A stretch of DNA of 64,000 nt, taken from Cryptomeria japonica (taxonomy: Eukaryota; Streptophyta; Pinopsida; Cupressales; Cupressaceae). This document shows positions 12,060 through 24,095 of the stretch, piece by piece. A program made the position numbers and the translations under genes. Below the pieces are notes generated by a model. That model was not told the DNA's origin, ran no database searches, and worked only from the letters and a program-made list of their open reading frames with translations. The stretch spans positions 198,366,841-198,430,840 of the forward strand of contig NC_081408.1 in assembly GCF_030272615.1 (NCBI RefSeq), in the 5' to 3' direction. The first letter of the stretch is position 1. The number at the start of each line of letters is the position of its first letter.

Positions 12060-14440
12060 ATGCCTGTTGAAACAAGGTCAAAATCTAAGAAGATGGGCGA
12101 ACCAACATATCAACCCATTGACAATGTATCAAACTCACAATTGCAACCTAGTCAATCATTACAAATTGAAGGTTCGTCAAACACATCATTACCATCATAT
12201 GGAATGGTTCAACTTGGACCACCTCCATTATATGAGCCAATGTTTGTACCCATGAAACCAGGACATGGGAGTGTTCCACCAACACCAAGAGGAAATGCAC
12301 CTTTTGATTGGAATCAACCGAACCTGCAACATGAAATTCAAACATTACATGAAGAACAAACTCTTTCACAAGGATTTGGTTCATATCAAGGCGTTCAACA
12401 AGAAACAAATCCAAATATTTTACCAAATTCTTCATCAGATTCCGATGCTTCCGATGATGTTGACATGTTCCTTAAAGATCCAAAGCTGACAAAAAAGATG
12501 GATAAATTCTTGAACAAGGTCTTTAAGATGTTCCCACAAAAATATCTTGACATGATGAGTAATGTGACCTCCTCAAGTGAGCAAATTAATGTGCAAAAGC
12601 AACAAGGCGATGAGTTGTTAATTTTCTCTCCACATCCAAATGAAGAAAATGTGCAACAAGAAACTCAACACACCTTGATGAGTAAACGTGCTTCAAAAAC
12701 GTTGACAGTGACTATTCCTCAAAAGTCACCATTTGAAACAATAAACAATCCATTATTTAATACAACACCTGTAACACAAGATCAAATGAGGGCCACACAG
12801 ATATTGATAGTCCCTCAACAAGAAATGATTCCTCGAGTAATTGCAAGTGGATCAAAATCTAAGATGCAAGAAAGCTTTACGACTGGAATGCCTGATCTCA
12901 CCAATGTCCAAAACAATTCCACAATGCAACAAAGTTCCTATGTCCCATTAAGTTCAATACATTTGTTAAACACTCAAGTACCTGTTATTCAAAATATTGT
13001 GACAAATCCTTCAATAATGGCAACACAAAGAGCTACAAATAGTGGTTTGCATCAACAACAGATGTTGCAAAAATTGAGTAATACGCAAAAGCCACAATCG
13101 AATGTGCAAACAAACATGCACAACAACAACAATATCGCATTCAACAACATGTTGCCGTGTCTTTTGCACCATTACAAGTTAATTCAAACTTGCAACCACC
13201 ACAGTGGATTGGACAAACAACACAGCAATTCAATGCAAGTGCCATACCCCATCTCAAGGAGAAACAACAAAAACCTCCCAAACAAAGTTTTTTGCAAATG
13301 ATGGGATTTACATCGAGACAACAACAATTGGCACAAAGTCAGCAACTTCCAATTCATCAGCATCAACAACAACATGTGCCTCAATATGTGCCAAGACAAA
13401 GAAGTTATCATACTTCACAACCACAAATGATGTCTATGCAATATCAACAACATCCTCAATTGCCATATCAACCTAGGCTACAAACAATGATTCCACCACA
13501 AGAAGCACAACAACAAGGTCAATATCAAGGCATGGCACAACCACCGCAACAAGAGCTGTACCAAGAACATTATATATCGGAGACACCAAAGACAACAATT
13601 TCTGAGCATCAATAGCCAATGGAGAGCAGGATGTATCAACAAAGAGTACACCTAAGAGTGAACAATGAACTTCCAAAATATTTGATACCTGACACATTTG
13701 CGCAATAGCTTGAGAAGTTACAACGACAAGTCGATGCATTGGAAACCAAAGGAACAAAGAAATTGTACACAGATCAAGATTTATGTCCTGATCCATTTGA
13801 CAAGAGCTTGTACATGCCTCCCTTCCCTAAGCATTTTGAGGCACCTAATTTTGAGAAATGTAAAAGGAACGGCAATCCAAAAGACCATATTCGAGCATTT
13901 TTTGTGGCATGTACTGAAGTGAGCTATGAGGAAACATATTTGATGCGCTTATTCACACGAAGTCTCACAGGACAAGCCATGGATTGGTATTTGCATTTGG
14001 CAAGGAACATAAAGACATGGTCAGAATTGGCTCAAAAGTTTATATCCCACTTCGCATTCAACATTGACAGTGATGTGACCATGTCAGATTTATGCAACAC
14101 CAGGAAAAAGCAAGGTGAACCATTAGTGACTTTCTTGCAACAATGGCAAAGCTTGTATAGTCGTTCTTCCCTAGATATACCTGAAGAACAACAAGTGAAC
14201 TTATTTATTCAAAATTTGGTCCTAGAAATGATGTATGAACTCAAATTGAAAAGTCCCAGTACCATTGAGAAACTCATTCAGAAAGAGATGAACATTTAAA
14301 CTACTCTTGTAGCTAAGGGAATCATTAAGCTCAACAAAGATAGTGACAACACAAATAATTCAGGGGACATAAATAGATTTTGGTACAAAAACAAGAATGT
14401 CACTAATGATGGAGTTGTCGATGCAAGAGAGTAAATGCAA
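12060..14440 (+). pseudogene. Gypsy gag (N-terminal and capsid parts), broken
   Basis: Starts at ATG 12060 (MPVETRSKSKKMGE). About 360 codons of Gln/Asn/Pro/Ser-rich, probably disordered sequence come first. A frameshift near 13120-13130 falls in a CAA/AAC tract and looks like replication slippage. The frame then runs through more Gln-rich sequence with TAG at 13613 and 13706 (probably old CAG). The capsid domain (Retrotrans_gag family) covers about 13800-14290: FPKHFEAPNFEKCKRNG, DHIRAFFVAC, LTGQAMDWYLHL and TFLQQWQSLYSR are typical Tat-lineage words. A TAA at 14297-14299 follows, with further open sequence in the same frame to about 14432. The protein would assemble the virus-like particle; it is not translatable intact here. 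Confidence 0.85.
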
Positions 14441-15256
14441 ATCAACCCCCATTCACAATAAAGAAATTGAGTGCTCCTAATATGTCAACTATGGAACAAA
14501 ATCAAACACCAGCGAGCAATGTTAATCAAGAACCGCCATATCAACAATACACTCAACAATATAATCAACAACAAGGTCAGCAACAAAACCAGCAATGAAA
14601 ACCTTTCCGATCAAGGGATGGGCCTCCTCGACAGTTTACACCATTAGGAGAGCCTATTGAGTCAGTAATGAAACAATTAATACAAGCAAAGTTTATCAAG
14701 TTACCAGATATCAAGGCAGAACCATTGGTAAAGCCGCATTGGTGGAATGATAATGCATATTGTGAATACCATCGGTCAAAAGGACATAAAACCGCATCGT
14801 GTTTTCAATTGAAACATATGATTCAAGACTTGTTAGATCAAGGATTAATTGAGGTAGACCCACCCAACGTGACTTCTAACACTAATCATACAATTTTCAA
14901 AACTCCTTTGCTTGATCATGACAAGGGTAAAGCATCTTCTTCAAACTCTACCCAAACAGCGAATCTTAATTATGCCAAAACTAGTTATAAAAATGTCATC
15001 AATTGTTTTCACATGTCAAATGAGTATGTTTCCACCATAAGAATAAAGGGACAAGATCCTACTTGCACAGTCACCACTCGTCGATCCAAAATAGTCATGA
15101 AGGGAGCTCCTACAATTCCTCCCAAATCAACTCCTACGAGTCAGTATAATCTCCTAGATCATCTGGGGAAGACACCTGCACAAATATCAATTCTTGAGTT
15201 GTTGAAAATGTCCCTTATGCATCGCACAGTCCTAGATAAAAGCTTTAATTGAGTCC
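14428..15256 (+). pseudogene. Gypsy gag C-terminus with zinc knuckle
   Basis: Continues gag in another frame (start about 14428; main open part 14668-15252). A Gln-rich stretch (YQQYTQQYNQQQGQQQ) ends in TGA near 14596. Then come FTPLGEPIESVMKQLI and a CHHC-type knuckle CEYHRSKGHKTASC (near 14759) followed by LKHMIQDLLDQGLIEV, the standard Tat/Ogre nucleocapsid-to-protease linker. One extra A at GATAAAAGCTTT (about 15235-15245) shifts the frame out of register with protease. Confidence 0.8.
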
Positions 15257-15889
15257 ACTGTCCTGACAGACATTGATGTTGACTAGTTTCAAGCCTGAAT
15301 TGGACATCTAGCTATTTCCCAACATGTTGCTTTCTTTGATAACGATATTTCTCCTAATAAGCTCCCTCATAATGATCCTTTACATCTTGAAGTCTTTGTT
15401 CATAATTGCTAGATTTGACGAGTCTTGATAGATGGCAGAGCAGGTCTTAACATCTGTACCTTGAGAGTGGTCATTAGTCTTGGTTATACAGAAAATGACA
15501 TTGATTCTTCCAGAAGAATAACAATCAAAGCATATGATGATGTTGAGTGTCCATCTAAAGGGGTAATTTCATTGCCTATCAGAGTCAGTCCAATGACAGA
15601 AAACACTTTCCTGCAAGTCCTAGACCTTGATCTCCCTTACAATATGATTCTTGGTTGTCCGTGGATTCATGCAATGAAAGCAGTTCCATCTACTTATCAT
15701 CAGTGTTTAAAATATCCTTACAATGGGACTGAAATAACAATTCCAGGAGATCATAATCCCTTTCAATTTTGTGCTAATCTAAAAGATTCCCCGAAGCAAC
15801 AAGTCCTAGTCAATAGAGAGGCTGACTCACATAATTATGTGGATCCTAATGAATTGTTAGATGCTGTCAAAGGAAAATTGAAGATATAG
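15256..15889 (+). pseudogene. Gypsy aspartic protease, inactive-looking
   Basis: Open from about 15256 in the pol frame (IESTVLTDIDVD). Stops occur in VDVD*FQA*IGHL and just before the active site (HNC*I*RVLIDG, about 15408-15437). The catalytic motif reads LIDGRAGLN, where the family has (I/V)D(G/T)GS; the Asp is kept but the following residues are not. Downstream, YDDVECPSKGVISLPI and MILGCPWIHAMKAVPS are the flap and C-terminal words of Tat-type proteases. The frame ends in TAG at 15887. Confidence 0.8.
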
Positions 15890-15913
15890 GACCAAGGATG
15901 CGGAGAGTATTCA

Positions 15914-16828
15914 ATGGCTCAAACATTCCTCATTGGGAATTTACCAATATCTCCAAAATCACATGGCAAACCACATTTGTTGCAAAAGGAACCTAAGATA
16001 GTCATTCAATATCAGCCCCCCACTACATTTACCAGATGGGGTGAACTTGACAAGGAAACTTTGGATGATGATGTCATAGATTGGCTTTATAAGGATCCCA
16101 CTGAGACACCACCTGTCAGGTTGCCAGTGGAGCAGTATGGCAAAGGGTTTACTATGCTGCAGAAAAAGGGATATGATGGCTACAGTGGCTTGGGCCCTAA
16201 CAAGAAAGGAAGACTAGAACCTATTATACCCAAGATGCGACCTCCAACTTTAGGGTTAGGTTTTGTACCATTGCGAATTGGACCCTCGTCTACCAAAGTG
16301 ACCACGTGTAGAAAGGGGCATGACTCTGATGATGAAACGACACTTGAGGATACCCAACCCGAAACTGATTCCAATGAATGGGAGTGGAGTTCTTTTTCTT
16401 CTAGCTCCTATACCCTTGACAATATTTTCCTTGACCCTGATGATTTGCCCATGGAAGACAAACATGAAATAACCCCCCCTCCTAAAACATGTCCTAATGC
16501 TTGGATAGAGTCATTCTGGGACCCAAGCTCTGAATCAAATACTAGCAGTTCAGATAGTGATACCACGGACATTTACATTTTTACCATCTCGACCCTCTCT
16601 CTCCTTACAACCGATGATGACATGCCTCTCGTCTATCCACAGCTTATCCAACATGACCAACAAGAACCACTCATATTAGATTGTTTTCAAAATGACGAAG
16701 CAATTGCCGAATTCCTTGAACTACGGGAAGGCATACCACAAGGTGATCATAAGGCAAGATTTACTATTGATCTAGATTCCACAGCATATTTTGGGGAGTC
16801 AACTCCATCTTCTAGTCATAAAAATTAA
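15914..16828 (+). pseudogene. Gypsy inter-domain region with G-patch-like motif
   Basis: 304 codons between protease and RT, same frame as RT. Near 16140-16265 it has GFTMLQKKGYDGYSGLG followed by GRLEPI and LGLGFVP, the pattern of the G-patch (glycine-rich, RNA-binding) segment that several Tat/Ogre elements carry between protease and RT. The remainder is acidic and Ser-rich (SSFSSSSYTLDN, SESNTSSSDSDT). The stop at 16826 would truncate the polyprotein. The role of the G-patch in these elements is not established. Confidence 0.75.
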
Positions 16829-16867
16829 AAAGAAAAAGAAAAAGTAAAAAATCAAAAGAATGGGTCT

Positions 16868-18500
16868 TTGAGTGAAAACCGTAAGGCACTCTCTGATCAT
16901 GAAAAAGTAAAAATAAAAGATGTACCTACAGATGAAAACCTCTCTGAGGCGCCCAAAGGTGGAAGATTGGACATACCCCTATCAAGTCAAGATAAATCAA
17001 CATTGCTTGTGGAAATGACCGAAGAGATAAATTTGGGTACACCTGACAACCCTAAGGTCATTCATTTCGTTGCTTCTCTATCAAAACAAGAAAAGATAGA
17101 TTTTGTCAATTTCTTTCTTGAGAAGAAGATCAGTTTCATGTGGTCCTATGCAGATATGCCCAGCCTTGATCCAAAATTGGTCCTTCATCACTTGCCATTA
17201 AAATCAGATGCCAAGCTCATTAAACAGAAACTAAGAAAGATGCATCCCCAGGTGGCTCTCTTGGTCAAGGTAGATTTAAAAAAATTATTAGATGTGGGCT
17301 TTATCAGACCCATTGATTATGCAGACTGGATTTCAAATTTGGTACCTATTAGCAAAGTAACTGGGGGCATTAGAATCTGTACAGATTTTAGGGATCTCAA
17401 TAAAGCATACCCTAAGGATGATTTTCCACTGCCGAATATCGACATCATAGTTGACATGACTGCCAGATATGAGATGCTATCATTGATGGATGGTTTTTCT
17501 CAATATAATCAAATTTGCATTGCTCCTGAAGATCAACATAAGACTGCCTTCACATGTGCTTGGGGTACCTAATGCTGGAATGTGATACCCTTTGGTCTTA
17601 AAAATGTTGGAGCAACATATCAAAGAGCTATGACGACAATTTTCCATGATTTTATGCATACTTTGATGGAAGACTATGTTAATGACCTATTATGCAAATC
17701 TGTCACCAGAGATAGTCATCTAGCCATCCTTGGCCCAATCTTTGATCGAATGGAAACCTACAAGCTCATACTCAACCCAAAGAAATGTGTCTTTGGTGTC
17801 ACAGCTGATAAATTATTAGGGTACATTGTTTCTCACAGAGGCATTGAAGTAAACCCTACAAAGGTTAAAGCAATAATGGATATGCCTCCTCCTTCCAATC
17901 TCTGTCAACTAAGAAGTCTGCAAGGAAAGTTACAGTCAATCCGTCAGTTTATAGCTCAATTGGCAGACAAATGTCATCCCTTCCAGCATTTATTGCATAA
18001 AGGTGTCACTTTTAAATGGATTGAGTAATGTCAATCAGCATTTCAAACTCTCAAGGATTATCTGTTGTCACCACCTATTTTAATGCCTCCTATAGAAGGA
18101 AAGCCATTCATATTGTATATCTCTACAACTGAAATAGCACTGGGAGTTCTCTTAGCCCAACAGGATGAGGAAGGCAAAGAATGGGCTATTTATTATATTA
18201 GTCAGACACTAGTGGGCTATGAGCTGAATTATTCAACTATTGAACGGGCATGTTTAGCAGTGGTCTTTGCAACATAGAAGCTTCGACACTATATGTTAAA
18301 TCATCAGACATTGTTAGTTGCAAAAATTGATTCCTTGAAGTACTTGCTTAGCAGGGCAGCTTTGACAGGTCACCTAGCAAAGTGGGTTATGATCCTCAGT
18401 GAGTTTGATATTGAGTACATTGAGCGAAAGGCAATAAAAGGACAAATCATAGCGGGTCAACTTGCAGAGGCACCTATTCATGATGATCATCCCATGTTGA
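16868..18500 (+). pseudogene. Gypsy reverse transcriptase and RNase H, dead
   Basis: RT motifs in order: ADWISNLVPISKVTGGIR, ICTDFRDLNKAYPKDDFPLP, LMDGFSQYNQI, VIPFGLKNVGATYQRAM. The catalytic box reads YVNDLL where the family has YVDD, so the first essential Asp is Asn (a single G-to-A change). A stop at 17570-17572 interrupts the polymerase core (AWGT*CWN). RNase H follows (LYISTTEIALGVLLAQ, LNYSTIERACLAV) with stops at 18026 and 18275; the latter replaces the usual Gln in FATQKLRHYM. All pieces lie in one frame, so decay is by substitutions. The enzyme would copy genomic RNA into DNA. Confidence 0.9.
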
Positions 18501-18536
18501 TGGATTTTCCAAATGAATCAGTCTTTTCTCTCACAT

Positions 18537-19010
18537 CTTCTAATGAATGGAAGTTATATTTTGATGGATCCCATACCAAATTTGGGTCCAGAGCAGGTAT
18601 ATTGTTTGTCACCCCTCAAGGTGATGCTATTCCCAAATCCTATAGAATAACTTTCCATTGTACCAATAATATTGCAGAATATGAAGCTCTGGTCACAAGA
18701 CTCCGAGTAGTGATCCACTGGAACATCACACATTTGCAAGTCTATGGAGATTCCTAGTTAGTCATCCGTCAAGTGAATGATGACTATGAAACAAAAGATG
18801 AAAAGCTTATTCCCTACAAGAATATGGTGGATTTTTTCAAGACAAAATTTACAGTTATCCATTTCAGTCAAGTTCCAAGAATTCAAGACAAGTCAGCAGA
18901 TGCTATGGCAACCATTGCTTCTATGTTAAATATGCCCCATAATATGGATAGATGTGAATTTTTGGTTGAACAGTTGCTTATCCCTTCTTTTGAAATTCTG
19001 ACAGCAGATG
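18537..19010 (+). pseudogene. Second RNase H domain (Tat-lineage hallmark)
   Basis: An additional RNase H of the plant/archaeal type lies after the ordinary one: WKLYFDGSHTKFGSRAGI (first Asp), NNIAEYEAL (Glu), LQVYGDS*LVIRQVN (second Asp, stop at 18755 in place of Gln) and IQDKSADAMATIAS (last Asp). The four acidic positions are kept. A second RNase H at this site separates Tat/Ogre elements from most other gypsy lineages. Confidence 0.8.
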
Positions 19011-19149
19011 TGATGTGTGTTCTTGTTGGTCCTAATTCCCCGTGGTACAATGACATCTATCAATATTTGAAATCCCAAACTTTACCACCTAACCTTTCCT
19101 CTAACCAATGTCGAGCCTTCATACACCAAACTGTCAAATATGTCATCAT

Positions 19150-20302
19150 CGCTGACACTCTTTACCATCGTTCCTTTGACCACACCCTCCTCAGGTGTTT
19201 GGATTCTGATGAAGCACAAACGGCTTTACACGAGGTTCATGATGGTATATGTGGGGGCCATTTCAATGGTCTGAGTCTAGCTAAAAAGTTGGTTCGTGCT
19301 GGGTATTATTGGCCCACTATGGAGAAGGATGTTCATGATTTTGTCAAGAAATGCTACAAATGCCAAATCCATGGAAATTACATTCATGTGCCAGCCCAAG
19401 AACTTCACTCCGTCATATCTTCGTAGCCCTTTTCTCAATGGGGATTGGATCTTATTGGCAAGATTCACCCGACATCTGCAAATGGACACAAGTTTATCAT
19501 TACAGTGATAAAGTACTTTACAAAATGGATCGAGGCTATTCCTATGACCTATATCACTGGTGTGCAAATTTCAAAATTCCTATTGAATTATATCATCTAC
19601 AGATATGGAGTTCCCCTTGCAATTGTCACAAATAATGGCCATCCATTCAAGAACAAAGATGTCAAGGAACTCTATGAAAAGTTTCACATCCAACACCATT
19701 TTTCCAGTCCTTACTATCCACAAGGTAATGGTCGAGCTAAAGCATCAAATAAAACCATCATTAAGATCCTGAAAAAGGTTGTCAATGACGTTGGTCGAGA
19801 TTGGCATGTATAGTTGAATCCAGCACTATGGGCTTATCGCACTTCCATCCGCACACCTACTAGCTCAACACCTTATTCCTTGGTGTATGGTGCGGAAGCC
19901 ATTTTACCCTTGGAAGTGGAAATTCCCTCTTTGTGTGTTTCTCTGCAAAATTTGATTGATGACGAGATGCACAGAGTCTCTCGATTGCATCAGCTTGAGA
20001 TGTTAGATGAGAAATGTCAGATAGCCCTGACACATTTGCAAGCATATCAAAACCGTCTTCGTTGCTCTTATAATAAGAAGGTCAAAGGGTGACACTTCGA
20101 AGTGGGAGATTTGGTCTTAAAGGCGAACCCCAAGAATGCACAATCTACCAACATCATCAAAGGAAATTTTGAACCTAATTGGGTTGGGCCTTTCATAGTT
20201 ACTACAGCCTATGGCTCAGGGGCATATCAGCTTGCAACCCTAGAAGGTGAACCTTTGTTAGATCCTGTAAATAGCATGCACCTTTGCAAGTACTGGGCAT
20301 AG
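19150..20302 (+). pseudogene. Gypsy integrase, catalytic residues lost
   Basis: The zinc-binding N-terminus is present (HEVHDGICGGHF … CYKCQIHG, near 19230-19370). In the core the first catalytic Asp is kept (WGLDLIG), but the second reads IVTNNGHPF where the family has TDNG, and the Glu position reads GRAKASNKTI where the family has AEASNKT. Two of the three DDE residues are therefore gone, both by G-to-A changes. Stops fall at 19424 (a Trp codon changed to TAG), 19811 and 20090. The C-terminal region (VGDLVLKANPKNAQ, NWVGPFIVTTAYGSGAY) ends at the natural-looking TAG 20300. Confidence 0.9.
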
Positions 20303-22024
20303 TTTTCTATCAGCGGTTCTTCAAATATGATCCTGAAAAAATACAAAAAAAATTTAAAAAAGCAAAAAATTACAAAAAAATCAAAAAAAGCAAAAAATAC
20401 AAAAAAAGCAAAAAATTGAAAAAATCAAATAAAAGTGAAAAATAAAAAACAAACAAAAGTATAGAAAAATCATTCGCCCTCTAGTGAAAACCTAGCAAAT
20501 AGGTGCTTTGGGCAAGTACCATGGTGAAAACCTGGCAAACAGGTGCCATGTGTAAAAGATTATTGCTTTGTCATCTATCATGACCCTGCAGCTTTATCAC
20601 ATTTATCCTTGTCCTGACCCAATGTTCTGTTCCAGGCGTGTGATTGGTTAACATCATTGTCTTGCATACTCAGGTTTCCATTCTTTGTATATATGTTTTG
20701 GTACTGGTCGCTGTCTATGTCTTTAAAAATTTCATTGGGTGCGCACCCCTTGTCATGATCAATTACTGGAGCTTTCAAATTGCAAAATGTCCTAAAAAAA
20801 TCATAAAAATTGCAAAATGTCCTGAAAAAATCATAAAAATTGCAAAATGTCCTGAAAAAAAATCATAAAAATCAAAAAATGTCCTAAAATAATTCAAAAA
20901 CATTCGTAAAATGTCCTGAAAAAAATCCCTAAAAATCATATAATGTCCTGAAAAAAATCCCTAAAAATCAAATAAAGTCCTGAAAAACGAACAACAAATT
21001 TTTTTTTTAAAACATCAAAATCCAAAAACAAGCATTTTGCATTTTATCAATAAATGGTACCCTTTGTGCATTAACGGATCGTTGAGCATACATCCAACGG
21101 CAATCAATCACACCCTACGCTTCAATGAAATCACGCAATAACAGATGAACTTTTCCATCAAACCAGACATTCAGACTGATCAAAATTGTCATATCAATCA
21201 ATCAACATCAATATCATTTGTCCTTGTCACTACTATCATGGGTCTTATACAGGGTGTGGTATACTTGAAACCAGATTGTGTCCTATCTTAGATGGGGTAC
21301 CACATTCCTTGAAACCAGACAGCATGATCATTCCTATTTTCCACTTTTGACAATGACGATCAGACTGTTTGTTTGACTTGGTCGAATTTGTGAGTCTTAT
21401 CTTTTTACTGATTTATCTTTGGCTTCGATCATGTTCCTATGTTGCTCAAGGATGTCACTGAGTGATTTAGAGTGACTGGGATGGTTCATGGTCCCTTTTT
21501 CTTTTCTTTGTTGTGTTTTTTGTTTGTGGAATGTTTGTCACAAACTGGGGCAACTATATCATTGGGTGTCTGTGATAAGTACGTTTACTTTGTGAATGCT
21601 GCACATACCTCGACCCTTGATGTATGCACCCTAGGATGCTTCACTCATTCCTTGTGTGTGATGTGTCTGTCTTTTGCAAAAGGGGTTGCGTTCCAGCTCT
21701 GGCCTTCAATGCCACGATGCTCTGCATCCACTTTGCTACATTAAATAAAGGTTCTCACCTACTTATGTGCATTTGTAAAAGCAAGTTTTCCTTCATCTCT
21801 AACTGTCCTCTGTCTAATTTCTTCTTACTAACATTTCTTCCATTAGTCTTGGTAGTCCGTTTGATCCGTTCGAACCTATCATCTTCTGTCATTCTTATCG
21901 ATCAATTGGCCTCTTTTCTGGATTTTTCTGGCCAAATCCTCGAGGGGGCATGCATATGTCATTGTTATTGTCTGGGGCATTTTCATTATTGTTCTTTGAA
22001 ACAACACTTAGAATCGCATTGTCT
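20303..22024 (+). other. 3' untranslated region of the gypsy element with short repeats
   Basis: No gene. It has an A-rich stretch (20335-20460), a direct repeat GTGAAAACCT(A/G)GCAAA(T/C)AGGTGC at about 20482 and 20523, about seven units of AAAATGTCCTGAAAAAAATC (20785-20990), and two CTTGAAACCAGA words (21265 and 21310). Frames at 21472-22052 have no domain. Confidence 0.65.
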
Positions 22025-22039
22025 CAAAGAGGGGAAAAA
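22025..22039 (+). promoter_or_regulatory. Polypurine tract of the gypsy element
   Basis: CAAAGAGGGGAAAAA directly before the TG of the 3' LTR. Confidence 0.8.
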
Positions 22040-23449
22040 TGTAGACGTCTAAAAATGGTCAACGCTTGCAGAGTCATACTTTAACATTTGCGCATTGCCT
22101 TATTTTAGGGTTCTTGCATCACATTAACATTTCTTCTATGTTGCGCACTTGGTCTTTATCATTTGCGAGCATCAGGTCCTTCTGCATTCCTTATATTTAT
22201 CACTTTCGCATTTGGTCTTGTTGATAACAATCTTCAGTTATGATTTTCGTCGATCTTATCTTGTCGCATCAATGTGCGTGCTCATTTGTCATATTTTGGA
22301 CATCGTCAATCCTAATTGATGATAGAATTAGGGTTTTGTCCTCTTTTCAATCTTGTCATTTTGCGATTGATTTGTCATCAATCCTTGTCCTCTTGTCAAT
22401 CTCATCAATTTTGCGATCAATTTGTTGTCAATCGTTGTTCTTTTTAATCATGTCAATTTGGATCAATTATTGTTCCTCATCAATTGGCACCTTTCAATTT
22501 GGTCTCTTTATCAATCTTGGTCAATTCTTCAACCAATCTCAATCGTTGGTCTCTTTATCAATCTTGGTCAATTTGTCAACCAATCTCAATCATTATCAAC
22601 ACTGGTCCTTTGTCAATCAGAATCATGATCGAACCTACATCAATTATCTTTTGTCAAGACCTAATTGTTGTCCTTGCATTTCTAATTCATCTTCTAGGGT
22701 TTTATGATTTATTCATTTAATCTTGTTTGTCATTTTCCCTCTAGGTTAAATAATTTATTTATTTATCCCAAGTCTTCTTGTCACAATTAAATTTTTATTT
22801 AATTGGCTAATTAATTCCTTCTCTTTTTGTGAATTAATTAATGAATGAAAAAGTATTAATTAATTCACCTAATTTTCTAATTTCTCCTAAATTCCTAAAT
22901 TTCTATTTCTATTTCAAATTCTTGTCATAACTCCTTGCATAGCAATTTGTCATAAATTGTCATAAATTGTCATAACACCTTGCATAGCAATTTGTCATAC
23001 ACTTGTCATAATTTTGCTATTCTTTATTTGAATTTCCATTCGAATCAATTTCATGCTAATCTTGTCTTTTCTCCAATTTGTTTATAAATTGGATGAATTT
23101 CTTCAATCAAGCATCCCAATTAATTACATTTTTGAATCGATCTAATCCAAATCAATCACGCTTCTAGTATCCTTACGCTGTCATCTCATTTTGTTAATCT
23201 TTCTTTCATCTCATGCTTATGCACTTGTAGGTGAGATCCACAAACACACTAATTTGAAGGAGAAAGAAGGACAATGGGGAATTCTGGAGGAGACATTCGC
23301 ATTTTTTTGATGGTTTGCATTTGATTTGAATGTCTTATTTTCAATCTCTATTGAATGTTATTAGGATTTCTTGTCATTGCAATCTAGTTTTTTATGATTG
23401 AGCTAGTATAATTTCTATTGCTTTGATGATTTCCAAATTCCTAGTTACA
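22040..23449 (+). repeat. 3' LTR of the gypsy element
   Basis: Matches 8699-10103 from TGTAGACGTC to CCTAGTTACA. The 47-bp internal duplication is also present (units starting at 22501 and 22548). It is followed by target duplication GTAGT at 23450-23454 and then the acceptor side of the interrupted intron. Confidence 0.95.
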
Positions 23450-24095
23450 GTAGTAGCTTGCATGTATATCTTATTTTACTCTTGTAGGGCACAAGCAGAA
23501 TGAGTTCGGAGCAGTGTGATTTAGGATCTGGTAGTGCGGTTGGAGACAAGGGAAAGGTAATTGAATGCAAATATGATTGAATGAATAGTTTAAATAACTT
23601 ATAGTGATTATAAATGTCTAGACATAGATTGATAGTTTCACATACTTGTTGTGTATATATACAGAGAATCCTTGGCTTCACATCCTTGATGACTACACCC
23701 AGTATACCTGAAGAAGAAGAAGAGATGCCTCGAGTAGATGTGTGTTTATTTTATTTTTTTATTAGTAGATATAATTTGTTATTATCAGTGACAATTATAT
23801 GCTAACTTGTATCAATGTCATGTTTCTGAACATATGTAGGTTGTTTATGAAAATATTAAAAACATACCTCCTCTACTGAAGACATACATCAAGAGTCCTA
23901 CAAAGCTGAAGAGAAAACGTGGAGATGAGGTAAACATGAATAATTCAATTATAGTTAATTTTTTTGTTAACTTTTCAAATGTGAATTATATAATATAACT
24001 AATATTAATCGTGGTTTGTTTTTCTTGTGCAGAATCCTTCAGAGCCAAGCAGTGTGGCGAAAAGGATCAATTTTGATGATCCATCAATAGCTTAG

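Larger units (their letters stand above)
8699..23449 (+). mobile_element. Complete Ty3/gypsy retrotransposon, Tat/Ogre-like
   Basis: Full-length element of 14,751 bp: LTR 8699-10103, primer-binding site near 10109, leader, gag, protease, G-patch-like region, RT, RNase H, second RNase H, integrase, long 3' region, polypurine tract (22025-22039) and LTR 22040-23449. It is flanked by the exact 5-bp duplication GTAGT (8694-8698 and 23450-23454). The second RNase H between RT/RNase H and integrase, the MPVETRSKS-type gag start and the long leader match the Tat/Ogre branch. From 15256 to 20302 pol lies in one frame broken almost only by stop codons; key catalytic residues are also lost, so it is dead. 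It sits in an intron of the split gene, in the same orientation. Confidence 0.92.
7417..24095 (+). pseudogene. Unrecognised spliced gene, split by a gypsy insertion
   Basis: Exon 1 (7417-8433) opens with ATG (MGDNNENTDEQQ) and ends at donor GTG|GTAAGA. It carries an in-frame TAG at 8356-8358 (probably an old CAG). Exon 2 starts at 8535 after TTTAATAG (LMTEDEFRHIQEG); its donor is not clear. A 14.75 kb gypsy element then occupies the intron. Downstream exons, all in phase 0 with GT..AG borders, are 23488-23556, 23665-23739, 23840-23929 and 24033-24095. The protein would be about 470 residues: a Gln/Pro-rich start, an unfamiliar globular region with Trp-rich KLSIKWCTNDG and NLWDHWWMVF, a Pro/Ser-rich part, a Cys/His cluster (CVPHSCVMCGHVC), an acidic patch (PEEEEEMPRVD) and a basic, nuclear-signal-like KLKRKRGDE near the end. 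I do not recognise the family. It may be a host gene or the accessory gene of a DNA transposon. Confidence 0.6.

Noticed and set aside
12055-12489. Overlapping frames on both strands over the gag N-terminus
   Set aside because: Shadow frames of the Gln/Pro-rich gag; the frame starting at 12060 is supported by the MPVETRSKS start and continuity with capsid.
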